From Dorea formicigenerans (GTDB taxonomy: Bacteria; Bacillota; Clostridia; Lachnospirales; Lachnospiraceae), in contig NZ_CP102279.1 in assembly GCF_025150245.1 (NCBI RefSeq), positions 609,001 through 673,000 on the forward strand: a DNA stretch of 64,000 bases, read 5' to 3'. A program made the position numbers and the translations under genes. This document shows positions 42,387 to 51,597 of this stretch, piece by piece. How positions within the stretch are numbered: the stretch's first letter is position 1; each line of letters opens with the position of its first letter. Below the pieces are notes generated by a model. It searched no databases. It had not been told where the DNA came from and worked only from the letters and a program-made list of their open reading frames with translations.

Positions 42387-42611
42387 GTGACATTTCTGTG
42401 AGGATTGCTTGTTAAGATAAGCGCAAAAGGAACAAGCTGCCGCACGACGGCAAAAGAAAAAAAGCCGTCGTACAGCAGCCTATCAACACGCCCATTTGAA
42501 ACGGCGGCTTTGATTTTCAGAGCCGCCGTTTCTTTGCGATTGCACAAACCAATGACGACTTGCAGGGACACGGTAGCCGATTGGAGGTTAATTTACCGTG
42601 TCCCGTTTGCT
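42387..42611 (+). ncRNA. Candidate regulated small RNA with three strong hairpins
   Basis: The box GTGACATTTCTGTGAGG (42387-42403) and TAAGAT (42413-42418) match the ABC-exporter promoter exactly in box and spacing. No gene follows. The predicted transcript from about 42425 holds three stems: GCTGCCGCACGACGGC with its partner to 42478; AAACGGCGGCT/AGCCGCCGTTT at 42499-42532; and GGGACACGGTA/TACCGTGTCCC at 42565-42604, followed by GTTTGCTTTTT as a terminator. A short transcript under the same regulator is implied; its action is unknown. Confidence 0.5.
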
Positions 42612-42710
42612 TTTTCAAAGCTCACATGATCTACATCAGTTAAAAAAAGCATTGCTCCTCCTCCGGGCAAGTATAATATTGTATCGGCATTATCGTTCTA
42701 TGTAATTCGG

Positions 42711-42865
42711 TATAATAATGGCTGTTCTTGGCGCGCCAGTTTTCCCCCACGGAAATCTGGCGTTTTTTGTTGCCATTTTTTCGGAGATGACCCGGTTGTC
42801 TGCCGGTGTCGGTCTCCACCTCCATTCGATTCACCCGTCAATCACCCGTGAATCGAAATGGAGGT
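42711..42865 (+). promoter_or_regulatory. Attenuated leader with hairpin covering the ribosome site
   Basis: TATAAT at 42711-42716 is followed within 20 bases by a terminator hairpin CGCCAG/CTGGCG with TTTTTT (42734-42768). Downstream, ACCTCCATTCGATTCAC (42818-42834) pairs with the complementary arm at 42848-42865, which contains the GGAGG of the sigma-like gene. Both transcription and translation of that gene could thus be gated. Confidence 0.5.
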
Positions 42866-42870
42866 ACATA

Positions 42871-43284
42871 ATGAAGAAAATTAACCTTCGGGAACTTTAT
42901 CCTGATGTTTATACAACAGACTTTTTTGTAGATGTGACAGAGGAAGTAATGGAGACTATTCGAGCAGCTGAACGTGCGGAGGCTGCGTATGAGCGAAAGA
43001 TGTATCGTTATAAAGCACAGTATTCTCTGGATTGCGAGAATGGCATTGAAAATGCGGTGTTGTTGAAGCCGCAGACACCGGAGATGGTTCTGGAGGAAAA
43101 ACAGTTTCAGGAGCAGGTCTATGCCGCTGTGATGAAGCTGCCGGAGAAACAGGCAAAGAGGATTTATGCCCGATACTATCTGGGAATGACGGTAAATAAA
43201 ATTGCCGAAGTAGAAGGTGTAGACCCAAGCCGTGTCCGAGACAGTATCCGCCGTGGATTAAAGCAGCTTGTAAAATATTTTTGA
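42871..43284 (+). CDS. Sigma-70-like factor of the ICE
   Basis: The 137-residue protein begins MKKINLRELYPDVY and has a C-terminal region-4 helix-turn-helix: L-P-E-K-Q-A-K-R-I-Y-A-R-Y-Y-L-G-M, then V-N-K-I-A-E-V-E-G-V-D-P-S-R. Such proteins accompany excision and transfer genes in Tn916/Tn1549 relatives and probably activate them. ATG 42871 follows GGAGG, which is buried in a predicted hairpin. The position just before the xis-int genes fits a control role. Confidence 0.75.
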   Translation: MKKINLRELYPDVYTTDFFVDVTEEVMETIRAAERAEAAYERKMYRYKAQYSLDCENGIENAVLLKPQTPEMVLEEKQFQEQVYAAVMKLPEKQAKRIYARYYLGMTVNKIAEVEGVDPSRVRDSIRRGLKQLVKYF

Positions 43285-43821
43285 TAAAATTTCATTTGAT
43301 ACGCCTGTTTTTTGCCTTTTTTGTCAGTGTTAATAAGAAGGACAAGTTTTCCTCCTTCATCAGTACATTGACAATCGAATAGACAGCACAACAGGTACAT
43401 AACCCATGTACGAGCGAATATGAAACGCCGCGAAGATGGAGCAGTCAGGGAGGTGATGAAAGAACTGCTTCGGAGCGATCTACGATTTCATAAAACGGAT
43501 TGTGGCAGATTCGGCGCGATGACTGCATGGGGGCTTAAAGATACTTCCTCACGGCCCGCCAAAGACTTGGGGGGAACCCTGCGGCACACGATACGAACGG
43601 TGCTGCGGAGTTATGACAGCCGCGCCAGCGGAGACTTGTTGTGTTCCCATCGTCAGGGGGCGTGGCAAATGTGATGAAAGCTGAGTTATATAAATAGGAA
43701 GCGTTTGCAGCTTCCTGTTCAAAATCAGATACCATGCGCTGGCAGTTTCGGCTGCCAGCGTATTCATGTGGCTTTGAACAAACACGATGACAAACTTGAC
43801 AGATTGGAGGAAATATGCTTT
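43285..43821 (+). other. 537-base region without a convincing gene; possible structured RNA
   Basis: The GC-rich core (about 43490-43670) contains several possible stems (for example GCTGGCAGTTTCGGCTGCCAGC at about 43738-43760 and AGGAAGCGTTTGCAGCTTCCT at about 43696-43717). An 84-codon frame at 43420-43674 has GGGAGG-like matches but a composition unlike a protein. The final part holds GGAGG for the excisionase-like gene. The spacing before xis suggests a regulatory leader. Confidence 0.35.
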
Positions 43822-44052
43822 ATGGAAAAACTTATTACACGAAAAGAAGCAGCAGAAATTTTAGGTATCAGCATTGCAACGCTGGACGCGGCCCGTAACA
43901 ATGGTCTTATTTCTTATGTGCAATATGTGCAGAATGGCTGTGTGTACTTTACTTCAGCGGGCCTTCAGGAGTATATCGCAAAATGCACCCACAGAGCAAA
44001 GCCAACAGAAAAGAACGCAACTTATCGTAAACCTCGCAGAGCTGGAGTGTGA
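43822..44052 (+). CDS. Excisionase-like helix-turn-helix protein
   Basis: The 76-residue protein starts MEKLITRKEAAEILGIS, the standard winged-helix pattern of Xis proteins and MerR-like helix 17 domains, and ends basic. It sits directly upstream of the first integrase, the usual xis position, and should set the direction of recombination toward excision. GGAGG is at 43806-43810. The overlapping ATG at 43814 is out of frame and too close to the ribosome site. Confidence 0.8.
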   Translation: MEKLITRKEAAEILGISIATLDAARNNGLISYVQYVQNGCVYFTSAGLQEYIAKCTHRAKPTEKNATYRKPRRAGV

Positions 44053-44136
44053 GCCGGTCCGTATCCTTGTCGAAATCATAATGGTCTGATAAAACATAGA
44101 TACAGCGCTGGAGTCTATTCTTAGGAGGTGACGGAA

Positions 44137-45354
44137 TTGGCCAAACGGCAAACAATAATTCCTCAATATGGCACAGTTATGAAAAGAGGTGTCCTATATT
44201 ATAGGACCAGAATCAAAGACGCGAATGGTAAGCTCGTAGCTATCTACGCAAAAACACCTGAAGAACTATACAACAAAGAAACGCTTGCGTTGGAACAGAT
44301 TGAGAATGCCACTTTTCATCGGAAAACGCCCACAGTTGCAGAGTATTGTGAAAAGTGGCTGCTGATGCAGTCGGTTCATGTACGAGCTACTACTTTGACG
44401 GATTACACCTCAAAGGTCAGGCGGCATATTATAGCGGAATTGGGAGATAAACGGATGGGTGAGGTTAGCCTGGATGATATTCAGCTTGCCCTTGTTCCGG
44501 TTTCCAAAAAATCTGCATCGGTTTATAAATCTGTGGTAATCCTTTACAAATCTATCTTTCGCGCAGCGATGGAAAGCAGGATTATTGACCACAACCCAAC
44601 GATTTATCTGACAACAAAAGGTGGCGGTGTTCCACAAGAGGATCGTCAGGCTTTGACAGATGAACAGGTGGAGCGCCTTTTGGATGCTATCCGAGATTTG
44701 CCGCCTTATGTCTTTGTCATGATTGGTTTATATGCAGGGCTACGCCGGGAAGAAATTCTTGCTCTGCAATGGGATTCAGTATATCTGGATACAGATACTC
44801 CATATCTGACGGTAAGACGGGCATGGCACACCGAACATAACAGACCGGTGATTTCGGATGAATTGAAAACCAAGGCTGCGGAGAGAAATATCCCCCTTCC
44901 TGTTTGCTTGGCTGAGTGTTTGAAAGCAGCAAAGGAAACTTCGACTTCGGAGTATGTGGTTTCAAACCGGGATGGCGAACCGCTGTCCTACACGCAGTTT
45001 AAGCGACTTTGGCAGTATATTGTTACGAGGACGGTCAAGGAGCGGAGCTATTATCGGTATGAAGATGGAAAAAGAGTAAAGCATACTGTCACACCTGTCT
45101 TGGGAGAAAAGGCCGCTCATAACGGAAAAGTGGTTTACAGCCTGGACTTTGAGGTAACACCCCATCAGTTGCGGCATACTTATATCACTAACCTCATTCA
45201 TGCGTCGGTAGATCCAAAAACGGTTCAATACCTGGCAGGCCATGAAAGTAGCAAGATTACTATGGACATCTATGCAAAGGTTAAGTATAACAGGCCGGAT
45301 GAGCTGGTCAGATCAATGAGCTGCGCGTTTGCAAGCTGGGATGCAGCACAGTAA
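44137..45354 (+). CDS. int: Tyrosine recombinase / integrase, copy 1
   Basis: The 405-residue protein has an N-terminal arm-binding domain (Q-Y-G-T-V-M-K-R-G-V-L-Y-Y-R-T-R), a SAM-like core-binding domain and the catalytic domain. Catalytic residues: R in G-L-R-R-E-E, H-Q-L-R-H-T-Y, H in A-G-H-E-S, and Y in T-M-D-I-Y-A-K-V. TTG 44137 is preferred over GTG 44128 because AGGAGG then lies eight bases upstream and the start matches that of the second integrase. It should excise and integrate the host ICE. Confidence 0.9.
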   Translation: MAKRQTIIPQYGTVMKRGVLYYRTRIKDANGKLVAIYAKTPEELYNKETLALEQIENATFHRKTPTVAEYCEKWLLMQSVHVRATTLTDYTSKVRRHIIAELGDKRMGEVSLDDIQLALVPVSKKSASVYKSVVILYKSIFRAAMESRIIDHNPTIYLTTKGGGVPQEDRQALTDEQVERLLDAIRDLPPYVFVMIGLYAGLRREEILALQWDSVYLDTDTPYLTVRRAWHTEHNRPVISDELKTKAAERNIPLPVCLAECLKAAKETSTSEYVVSNRDGEPLSYTQFKRLWQYIVTRTVKERSYYRYEDGKRVKHTVTPVLGEKAAHNGKVVYSLDFEVTPHQLRHTYITNLIHASVDPKTVQYLAGHESSKITMDIYAKVKYNRPDELVRSMSCAFASWDAAQ

Positions 45355-45376
45355 TAACAAATAGGAAATGAAGCAG

Positions 45377-45408
45377 GAGCGAGGCAAGGATGTCTCGCTC
45401 TTTGTTTT
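45377..45408 (+). terminator. Terminator between the two integrase genes
   Basis: GAGCGAG and CTCGCTC followed by TTTGTTTT, about 20 bases after the first integrase stop. Confidence 0.65.
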
Positions 45409-45501
45409 ACATCAGCCGTATCTTTGATTAAATCGAGGCTTTCTGATAAAAAGAGAGTGTAGATACGGAGACTACACATTATCAAGAAAGGAAGATCGAA
45501 G

Positions 45502-46713
45502 ATGGCTAAAAAGAAAACGGAGGTTCCGAAGTATGGGACTATTACATTGAAAGGAATCCAGTATTACAGAACCCGGATTACGGATGCGGATGGCAAGGAG
45601 GTAAGTCTGTATGCTACCACTTGCGAGGAGTTGTATGAGAAGCAGTTAGAGGCCCGGAAGCAGGTGGAAGAAATTATCTTTCACCGGCAGCACCCAACAG
45701 TAGCCGAGTATGGCGAGAAGTGGCTGCTGATGCAGTCGGCAAAGGTGTCTGCGTCTACACTCAGAGGTTATACGAGGGACATGACAAACTATATCATCAA
45801 ACCCCTGGGAGAGATGTATATGGAAGAAGTGACCGCTGACGATATTCGGCTGGCGCTTGTTCCATTGTCAAAGAAATCGGAAGGCTTATACAATAAGGTC
45901 AATATGCTGCTCAAATGTATTTTTTATGCGGCAGAGAGAAATCAAATCCTTGAACACAACCCCTGTGTGGGAATATCGGGCAAGGGTGGAAAGCCGACAA
46001 AAAAGAAGGAAGCACTGACAGATCAACAGGTGGCAGTGCTTCTGGATACAGTCAAGGGGCTTCCTCCATATTTGTTTATTATGCTCGGTTTGTATTCCGG
46101 TCTGCGCCGGGAAGAAATTCTTGCACTGCAATGGGATTGTGTATTTCTGGACGAGGATACACCTTATCTATCGGTGAGGCGGGCATGGCGTACAGAGCAT
46201 AACAGACCCGTAATTTCTACGGTGCTAAAAACTCCTGCGGCAAAAAGGGATATTCCAATACCAAAGTGTTTGGTAGAGTGTCTGAGAGAAGCGAAAGAAA
46301 ACTCCATATCAGATTATGTGATTGCAGATAGCAAAGGGGAACCGTTGGCTGCTTCACAGTTTCAAAGGGTATGGCAGTATGTAGTTGTCCGCTCTACTAA
46401 GCCCCGGAACTATTATAAGTATGTAAATGGGGAGAGTATCAAATATACGGTTACTCCAACGCTGGGTTTGACCCAGAAGAATCAACCCAAAATCAAATAT
46501 ACGCTGGACTTCGATGTGACACCCCATCAGCTGCGGCACACTTACATCACCAATCTTCTCTATGCAGGCGTTGATCCAAAGACAGTACAATACCTTGCCG
46601 GACATGAAAACAGCAAAACAACTATGGACATTTATGCAAAAGTGAAGTACAATAAACCAGAGGAATTGTTTGGGGTAGTAAATGGTGCATTTCATCAGGC
46701 TATCACTGAATGA
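45502..46713 (+). CDS. int: Tyrosine recombinase / integrase, copy 2
   Basis: The 403-residue protein is closely related to the preceding integrase over its whole length. It keeps all catalytic residues (G-L-R-R-E-E, H-Q-L-R-H-T-Y, A-G-H-E-N, M-D-I-Y-A-K-V). AAGGAAGAT precedes ATG 45502. Its own terminator separates the first copy, so the two are transcribed separately. The pair may act together or represent an old and a new integrase after recombination of two related elements. Confidence 0.9.
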   Translation: MAKKKTEVPKYGTITLKGIQYYRTRITDADGKEVSLYATTCEELYEKQLEARKQVEEIIFHRQHPTVAEYGEKWLLMQSAKVSASTLRGYTRDMTNYIIKPLGEMYMEEVTADDIRLALVPLSKKSEGLYNKVNMLLKCIFYAAERNQILEHNPCVGISGKGGKPTKKKEALTDQQVAVLLDTVKGLPPYLFIMLGLYSGLRREEILALQWDCVFLDEDTPYLSVRRAWRTEHNRPVISTVLKTPAAKRDIPIPKCLVECLREAKENSISDYVIADSKGEPLAASQFQRVWQYVVVRSTKPRNYYKYVNGESIKYTVTPTLGLTQKNQPKIKYTLDFDVTPHQLRHTYITNLLYAGVDPKTVQYLAGHENSKTTMDIYAKVKYNKPEELFGVVNGAFHQAITE

Positions 46714-46849
46714 AAAAGGCCGTTTTTTATGGTCCGTATACCGGATAACTGAGAAGCAGAAAGCCGAAAAAGCCCGGAATATCAAGGAAAAACAGCTCAA
46801 AAACTCGCGCAATACGGTCTCAAATCCGCTCGTCGCGCACCACAGTTCA

Positions 46850-46940
46850 GCAAACGTTAATTTCGGTTCACAAAGAGATAATCGTTTGGGACGAGAAAAT
46901 GCATACAAAACCTCAGAAACCTTGTGTTTCTGGGGTTTTT
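46850..46940 (+). repeat. Repeat with terminator, copy 1 (copy 2 at 53846-53916)
   Basis: GCAAACGTTAATT, an extra 21 bases, then GTTTGGGACGAGAAAATGC and a CCTCAGAAAC/GTTTCTGGGG hairpin with TTTTT. The same sequence without the 21 bases lies after the fructokinase gene. It follows the second integrase and ends its transcript. Confidence 0.7.
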
Positions 46941-46993
46941 CTTTACCCTCGAATCTTTATGGGATGTCCAGAAACGTGGTGGAAATTTGTGGA

Positions 46994-47026
46994 TATGTAG
47001 CAAGTATGCAGCACGTATGCAGCAAA
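46994..47026 (+). repeat. Three 11-base tandem repeats near the ICE right end
   Basis: TATGTAGCAAG, TATGCAGCACG, TATGCAGCAAA in exact 11-base steps. Tandem repeats of this size near the integrase-proximal end are typical binding sites for the integrase arm domain. The exact end of the ICE is not visible, because the left end lies outside the window; it should be within about 100 bases. Confidence 0.55.
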
Positions 47027-47112
47027 AATCACAGTAACTATGTGGTCAGATTTAAAGTGAATAGATAAAGATAAGAAAAGCAGGAAAGGGGAAAGTAATA
47101 GCAAGACTTTCT

Positions 47113-47928
47113 ATGGAGCAGTTTACAAAGGATAAGAAAAGAACTGCGGTGGTACTGTTGTCTTTGGCAGCCAGTTTGTCTGTGTACCTTTGTATTGTGA
47201 CCATGCTGGACAGTCAGGCAGCAAGAACCATAGTGTCAAATTATATGGATACGGATATGGTCATTCAAAATGATACGGCATGCAAAGAAAAATCAGAAGA
47301 CAGCATTCCATATGGTAAGGAAAAGGACGAGTATCAGAATCATCCTGAGAATTTTGGATCCTCTCTGATTGGAATTGATGAACAGGAATTTGATTATTTA
47401 AATAACAGTCTTGAGCATCCGATCAATAAAGGGGACTTCCGTTCGGGAAAAGCATGCATTGTTTATCGAAATGGTTTGGATCTCGCAGATGCTGATATCA
47501 TAGGAAAAAATGTGACATGTGCTTTGTATGAAGATCAACAAACGACAAAAACCTTTACCATAGAAGGAATTACGGACGAGAATTATTATACGGCACTCCT
47601 TGGATACCCACCGACGATTATAGCCTGTGATCAGGTGGTGAAAACATTTGCCAATCATCCAATTACACTTAAGACCAGCATAAAATATCACAAAGAATAT
47701 GATAGAGATACAGAACAAGAAATCCTGGCGTTATTAGAAGAAAATGACAATGCAAAAGACTTTTCCTGGGAACCCAAAATTGAAGATGCAGATGAGATTG
47801 AAAAAGCACAGGGCAATATGCCGCAACTGGGAATCAGTTTGCTGGTTTGTACTATGGTTCCAGTGCTTACTTGGATTGTTTTGGAAAAGAATGGAACTGT
47901 TGTTGAGAGAATTAAGGGAGTTGAGTGA
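47113..47928 (+). pseudogene. FtsX-type ABC permease remnant
   Basis: The frame starts in the middle of a permease (K-D-K-K-R-T-A-V-V-L-L-S-L-A-A-S-L-S-V-Y, then an outer domain with N-Y-M-D-T-D-M-V-I-Q-N). It then jumps to the usual C-terminal end (last membrane helix, then L-E-K-N-G-T-V-V-E-R-I-K-G-V-E). The N-terminal helix bundle and the helices after the second outer domain are missing, so the gene has lost its 5' part and an internal stretch. It could have been cut by the ICE insertion, but the missing 5' part would then lie far left. Confidence 0.65.
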
Positions 47929-48055
47929 TATTGAAGCAACGCACCATAATGGTGACACCATAATTTAAGGTGGTGCTTGATGTTGTTTTGGATTTAGGTG
48001 ATACTATAATCACATCTGCAGATGATAAAATCAAAATGAAAGGAGCAGATTTGAT

Positions 48056-48948
48056 ATGGTCGAATTTGGCGAACAACTAAGAAGAGCAAGAGAAGGTAAG
48101 GTAAGGGAATGACTCAACAATCTCTTGCAGAGCAATTATACGTAACAAGGCAGTCTGTTTCCAGATGGGAATGTGGTGACAGATATCCTGATTTGCTTAC
48201 AACAAAGAAAATATCTCAGATTCTGGATGTAAGTCTTGATGATCTACTGGCTGGAAAAGATATGGTAAAATTGGTAGAAAGAAATCCTGTAATAGAAAAA
48301 AAGAGTGCAAATTATATAATGATTGCTCTCTATGCGTTTATTGTATTCTCATTCTTAATTACAATAATTGATATGATAATTAGGTTTCCGTTGCAATCAC
48401 AGGCAGTTGGTTACAGTGATATTCAGCTTATTGTGATTAATATATTGGGAATAATCATTCAGATTGTATTTTTTACTTATGGATTATATCAAGCTGTAAA
48501 GGGCACATTATCTCCAAAAAGGATGGGGGTTGTTATTGTAGCGTATTTTGGTGCAATGTGTATAACAGGATCTGAAAATATTATTAGATATGCAACATGG
48601 CAACTTGTTTGTGTTGGAATTGCTTTAATAATTCCAAGCATCATAGGTGCTATTGCATCCTTTTGCTATTTTATACGTTGTAAGAATGATAAGATATGGT
48701 CGCGTTTGATTTCGGTGGCAGCAATCTGGGGAATTATCCGAATTGTAATCAATAATTATCAGATGATTAGGTATGCAGAACAGTATTTGTCAATGAACAC
48801 CACAGTAAGATTAGTATTACAAATGGCCATCTATGGATTGATTCTATATCAAACATTTATGTTGACCAAGAAGCGAAAGAATGCTATAGAGATTAGCAAT
48901 ACAGAAAATATAGAAAATATAGAAAAGCAAAAAAATTTGATTGACTAA
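48056..48948 (+). pseudogene. XRE-type HTH membrane protein, frameshifted by a 5-base duplication
   Basis: ATG 48056 with AAAGGAG upstream opens M-V-E-F-G-E-Q-L-R-R-A-R-E, then stops after GGTAA-GGTAA at 48095-48104. Removing one GGTAA gives E-G-K-G-M-T-Q-Q-S-L-A-E-Q-L-Y, the normal helix-turn-helix. As it stands, only ATG 48109 onward (279 residues) is open: the rest of the helix-turn-helix (Q-S-V-S-R-W-E-C-G-D) and at least five membrane helices. A promoter (TTGTTT, 17 bases, TATAAT) lies at 47982-48010. Confidence 0.75.
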
Positions 48949-49098
48949 AAACCGTAGTCACAATATAATATATGTAGGAGAGAAGCCTGCGTAAGCGAAG
49001 TAAAAGTAGACGGGACAGCCTACTTCCTGATTTGGGGCAAATAATAGCCATTGAAGATTAACCGGTGTATTCCGATCCGCTGTCCATATTAAGAGATT

Positions 49099-49130
49099 AG
49101 GCGTCTGTGAAATATCAGACGCTTTTCTTT
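49099..49130 (+). terminator. Hairpin with T-rich tail
   Basis: GGCGTCTG and CAGACGC with TTTTCTTTT, between the HTH-membrane gene and the short remnant. It may close a transcript coming from 48948; the 150 bases before it show no gene. Confidence 0.5.
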
Positions 49131-49154
49131 TACATGAGAATAAGGAGGAGAGAG

Positions 49155-49355
49155 GTGTTACATAGCAACGATTTATTAACAATCGAAACTATGCCATCTT
49201 GGTCTGATATAAGCCTGGCTCTGTATAAAGAGTTTTCAGAACAATACTTGATTCCAACGATATTTCGATACTATCTAGAAAATGGAGAGATTATAGATGT
49301 TCGTTTTGAGGAATGGGCAATCTATCATATTCTTGGAATACAGCATATTACTTAA
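49155..49355 (+). pseudogene. Short gene remnant
   Basis: GTG 49155 with AAGGAGGAG upstream opens a 66-residue frame with F-E-E-W-A-I-Y-H-I-L-G-I-Q-H, reminiscent of the phage-associated PBECR-type nuclease families, then stops. A second phase continues Y-L-T-D-E-E-Q-H-K-N-I-I-K-D-Y to 49420. It looks like the debris of one or two genes. Confidence 0.35.
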
Positions 49356-49441
49356 CTGATGAGGAACAGCACAAAAACATAATTAAGGATTATGATATGT
49401 TGTTTGAATATAGAGAATAGCAAAAAACGGAGGAAAAAATC

Positions 49442-50068
49442 ATGAAAAAACGTACCCTTACCGTACTAGTTGTTGCGTTAGTATGCACTTTCTTGACGGC
49501 GTGTAGTAAAGAAATAGACACTATGACGGAATCTGTAAACGAAAAGGAAAGTAGTGTAATAGAGAACCCTACAGTTTTAGAGGATACAACAGAAATTGTT
49601 TTTCCAGAACAGTTTGAAGCGTTGTCTGGGTATGATGAAGAAGCACTAGTTGACTATCTTAAAGAAAACAGTGACGGAAATTATCAAAAAATCGAATGTA
49701 TTGATGGACAAGTTAATATGGTTGCGACTCAGGAAGAAATTGAGTATTGGAAAGGATATGTTGAAAAACATATAGATGATCAAAAGGCAGTATTAACAGG
49801 TATCAATCAGAAGTACGATGTATGTTGTAATGATTCATATAACACTATTAATATGTACTATGATCAAGAGCTTTCATTTAAAAAAGCTTTTTCATGCGTG
49901 GGAAAAACATCTATATATTGTGCCATGTATCAGATATTAGATGGTAATCCTGATTATTCAATTTATCTAAATATTTATAATGTCGATACAGGAAAATTAG
50001 TAGTTGGCGGAAATCTAATGAATGAAGAAGTTTCATATACAGATGAGGACTGGGAAAAAACTTTCTAG
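49442..50068 (+). CDS. Putative lipoprotein
   Basis: The 208-residue protein has a signal sequence (MKKRTL, hydrophobic core) with lipobox L-T-A-C at residues about 18-21, then an acidic, T/E-rich linker and a globular part. No known domain was recognised. A GGAGG lies before ATG 49442. The following hydrolase gene begins 17 bases after its stop and has its own ribosome site, so the two may be co-transcribed. Confidence 0.75.
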   Translation: MKKRTLTVLVVALVCTFLTACSKEIDTMTESVNEKESSVIENPTVLEDTTEIVFPEQFEALSGYDEEALVDYLKENSDGNYQKIECIDGQVNMVATQEEIEYWKGYVEKHIDDQKAVLTGINQKYDVCCNDSYNTINMYYDQELSFKKAFSCVGKTSIYCAMYQILDGNPDYSIYLNIYNVDTGKLVVGGNLMNEEVSYTDEDWEKTF

Positions 50069-50085
50069 AGAAAAGGGGAGTAAAC

Positions 50086-50901
50086 ATGGGGAAAAAAACT
50101 TATCATACTCGATGCGGAACGATTCACTATTGGGCAAGCGTGTCAAACCCGGATACAATTACGCTTGTTCTTCTACCGGGATTGACGGCAGACCATAGAT
50201 TGTTTGATAAGCAGATTCAGTATTTTGAGAACAGGTATAATGTTATCGTCTGGGATGCACCGGCACACGCTTCCTCATGGCCGTTTCGGTTTGATTTTGA
50301 TTTGTTCGACAAGGCAAAATGGCTGGATGATATCTTAAACCAAGAAGGACTTACAAAGCCTGTTATTGTCGGGCAGTCTATGGGTGGATATGTGGGACAG
50401 GCTTATGCGCAGCTTTACCCAGACAAAATGACAGGCTTTGTCTCCATTGACTCTGCACCGCTGCAACGAAGCTATGTGACGGCAGTTGAGATCTGGCTTT
50501 TGAAACGGATGGAACCGGTATATGCTCATTATCCGTGGAAATGGCTCCTGAAATCAGGGTCGGAAGGCGTTGCCAAGACTGACTATGGTAGAAGCCTCAT
50601 GCGTGAAATGATGCTGACTTATGACGGAAACCAGAAACGCTATGCACAAATTGCTGGACATGGCTATCGTATTTTGGCAGCGGCCATGGAAAAGAATCTG
50701 CCGTATGAAATCAAGTGTCCCGCATTATTGATGTGCGGCACACAAGATTACGCTGGTTCGTGTATACGGTACAACAAAGCATGGCATCGCAATACGAAAA
50801 TTCCTTTGACGTGGATCGAAGGAGCAGGACACAATTCCAATACAGACAAACCCGAACAGGTGAATCGTTTGATAGAGGAATTTGTTGCTGATATTTTATA
50901 A
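50086..50901 (+). CDS. Alpha/beta hydrolase
   Basis: The 271-residue protein has the oxyanion-hole block L-L-P-G-L-T-A-D-H-R at about 30, the nucleophile elbow G-Q-S-M-G-G at about 98-103, and a final H in G-A-G-H-N-S, completing a Ser-Asp-His triad (an acidic residue in C-G-T-Q-D). It belongs to the esterase/lipase-like fold; the substrate is unknown. AAAGGGGAG precedes ATG 50086. Confidence 0.85.
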   Translation: MGKKTYHTRCGTIHYWASVSNPDTITLVLLPGLTADHRLFDKQIQYFENRYNVIVWDAPAHASSWPFRFDFDLFDKAKWLDDILNQEGLTKPVIVGQSMGGYVGQAYAQLYPDKMTGFVSIDSAPLQRSYVTAVEIWLLKRMEPVYAHYPWKWLLKSGSEGVAKTDYGRSLMREMMLTYDGNQKRYAQIAGHGYRILAAAMEKNLPYEIKCPALLMCGTQDYAGSCIRYNKAWHRNTKIPLTWIEGAGHNSNTDKPEQVNRLIEEFVADIL

Positions 50902-50958
50902 CAGACAACTTCCAGTTGACGAATTGAGAAAATCAGGATTTGAGGAGGAGATTGTTGT

Positions 50959-51561
50959 ATGGATATAATAATTCCACTACTTATAGTATCGGTTCTTATC
51001 GGAATTCCAACATGGTTAATTGTTCAAACTGTGAACAAAGCTGATAAAAGCACGATTATTTACTCACCGGAAGAAGTGACGAGAAGACTTCGCAAAGGAT
51101 TCTATTTGTCATTTTGGGGGATGGATTTGTTATTTGGAGCGATTCCTTCGTTTGTTCTTATACTTTGCGACCTCCCTACGGTTTTTCAATTTATTGTTCC
51201 AGCTGTAGCATTTGTCGTTGGATTTATCATGTTTTTTATCGGAAGAATTCAGGTCGGGCTAATGACCAGACACATTAATTTTTGCAACAGAGAGCGAACA
51301 GAATTTGAGGAATGGGTTTTGCAAGCTATGCTGGGCATCGAGGAAGTGGCCATGAGAAGAAATGGAATAAATGTCATAACAAAAGTAATTCCTGGTGTTA
51401 CAGATGACATGCTTTCAGCCATGAACAGTACAGGTATCATCAGTGGTTATATGGAAGTCGGAAGAGTTTACACTGGAAAAAATATATTAAAAAATCACTG
51501 GCCAATAATTAGTATTATAGTGGCAATTCTAATCTCTATTGTAATTACTATAACAAGATAA
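50959..51561 (+). CDS. Hypothetical membrane protein
   Basis: The 200-residue protein has an N-terminal helix (about 3-23), a hairpin at about 53-100, a soluble part with E-E-V-A-M-R-R-N-G, and a C-terminal helix (about 178-197). No family was recognised. GGAGGAG precedes ATG 50959. It is followed by two further small membrane protein genes in the same direction. Confidence 0.6.
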   Translation: MDIIIPLLIVSVLIGIPTWLIVQTVNKADKSTIIYSPEEVTRRLRKGFYLSFWGMDLLFGAIPSFVLILCDLPTVFQFIVPAVAFVVGFIMFFIGRIQVGLMTRHINFCNRERTEFEEWVLQAMLGIEEVAMRRNGINVITKVIPGVTDDMLSAMNSTGIISGYMEVGRVYTGKNILKNHWPIISIIVAILISIVITITR

Positions 51562-51597
51562 TTTTATAGGCAGAAAAAATTAGGAGAAGTGAGGAAT

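Larger units (their letters stand above)
46714..47112 (+). other. Right boundary region of the ICE, no gene
   Basis: About 400 bases without a credible gene. It holds the repeat/terminator at 46850-46940 and the tandem arm-type repeats at 46994-47026. A permease fragment starts at its far side, so the border between ICE and older chromosome lies here. Confidence 0.6.

Noticed and set aside
43420-43674. 84-residue frame before the excisionase-like gene
   Set aside because: Composition is unlike a protein and no good ribosome site is placed; treated as non-coding.
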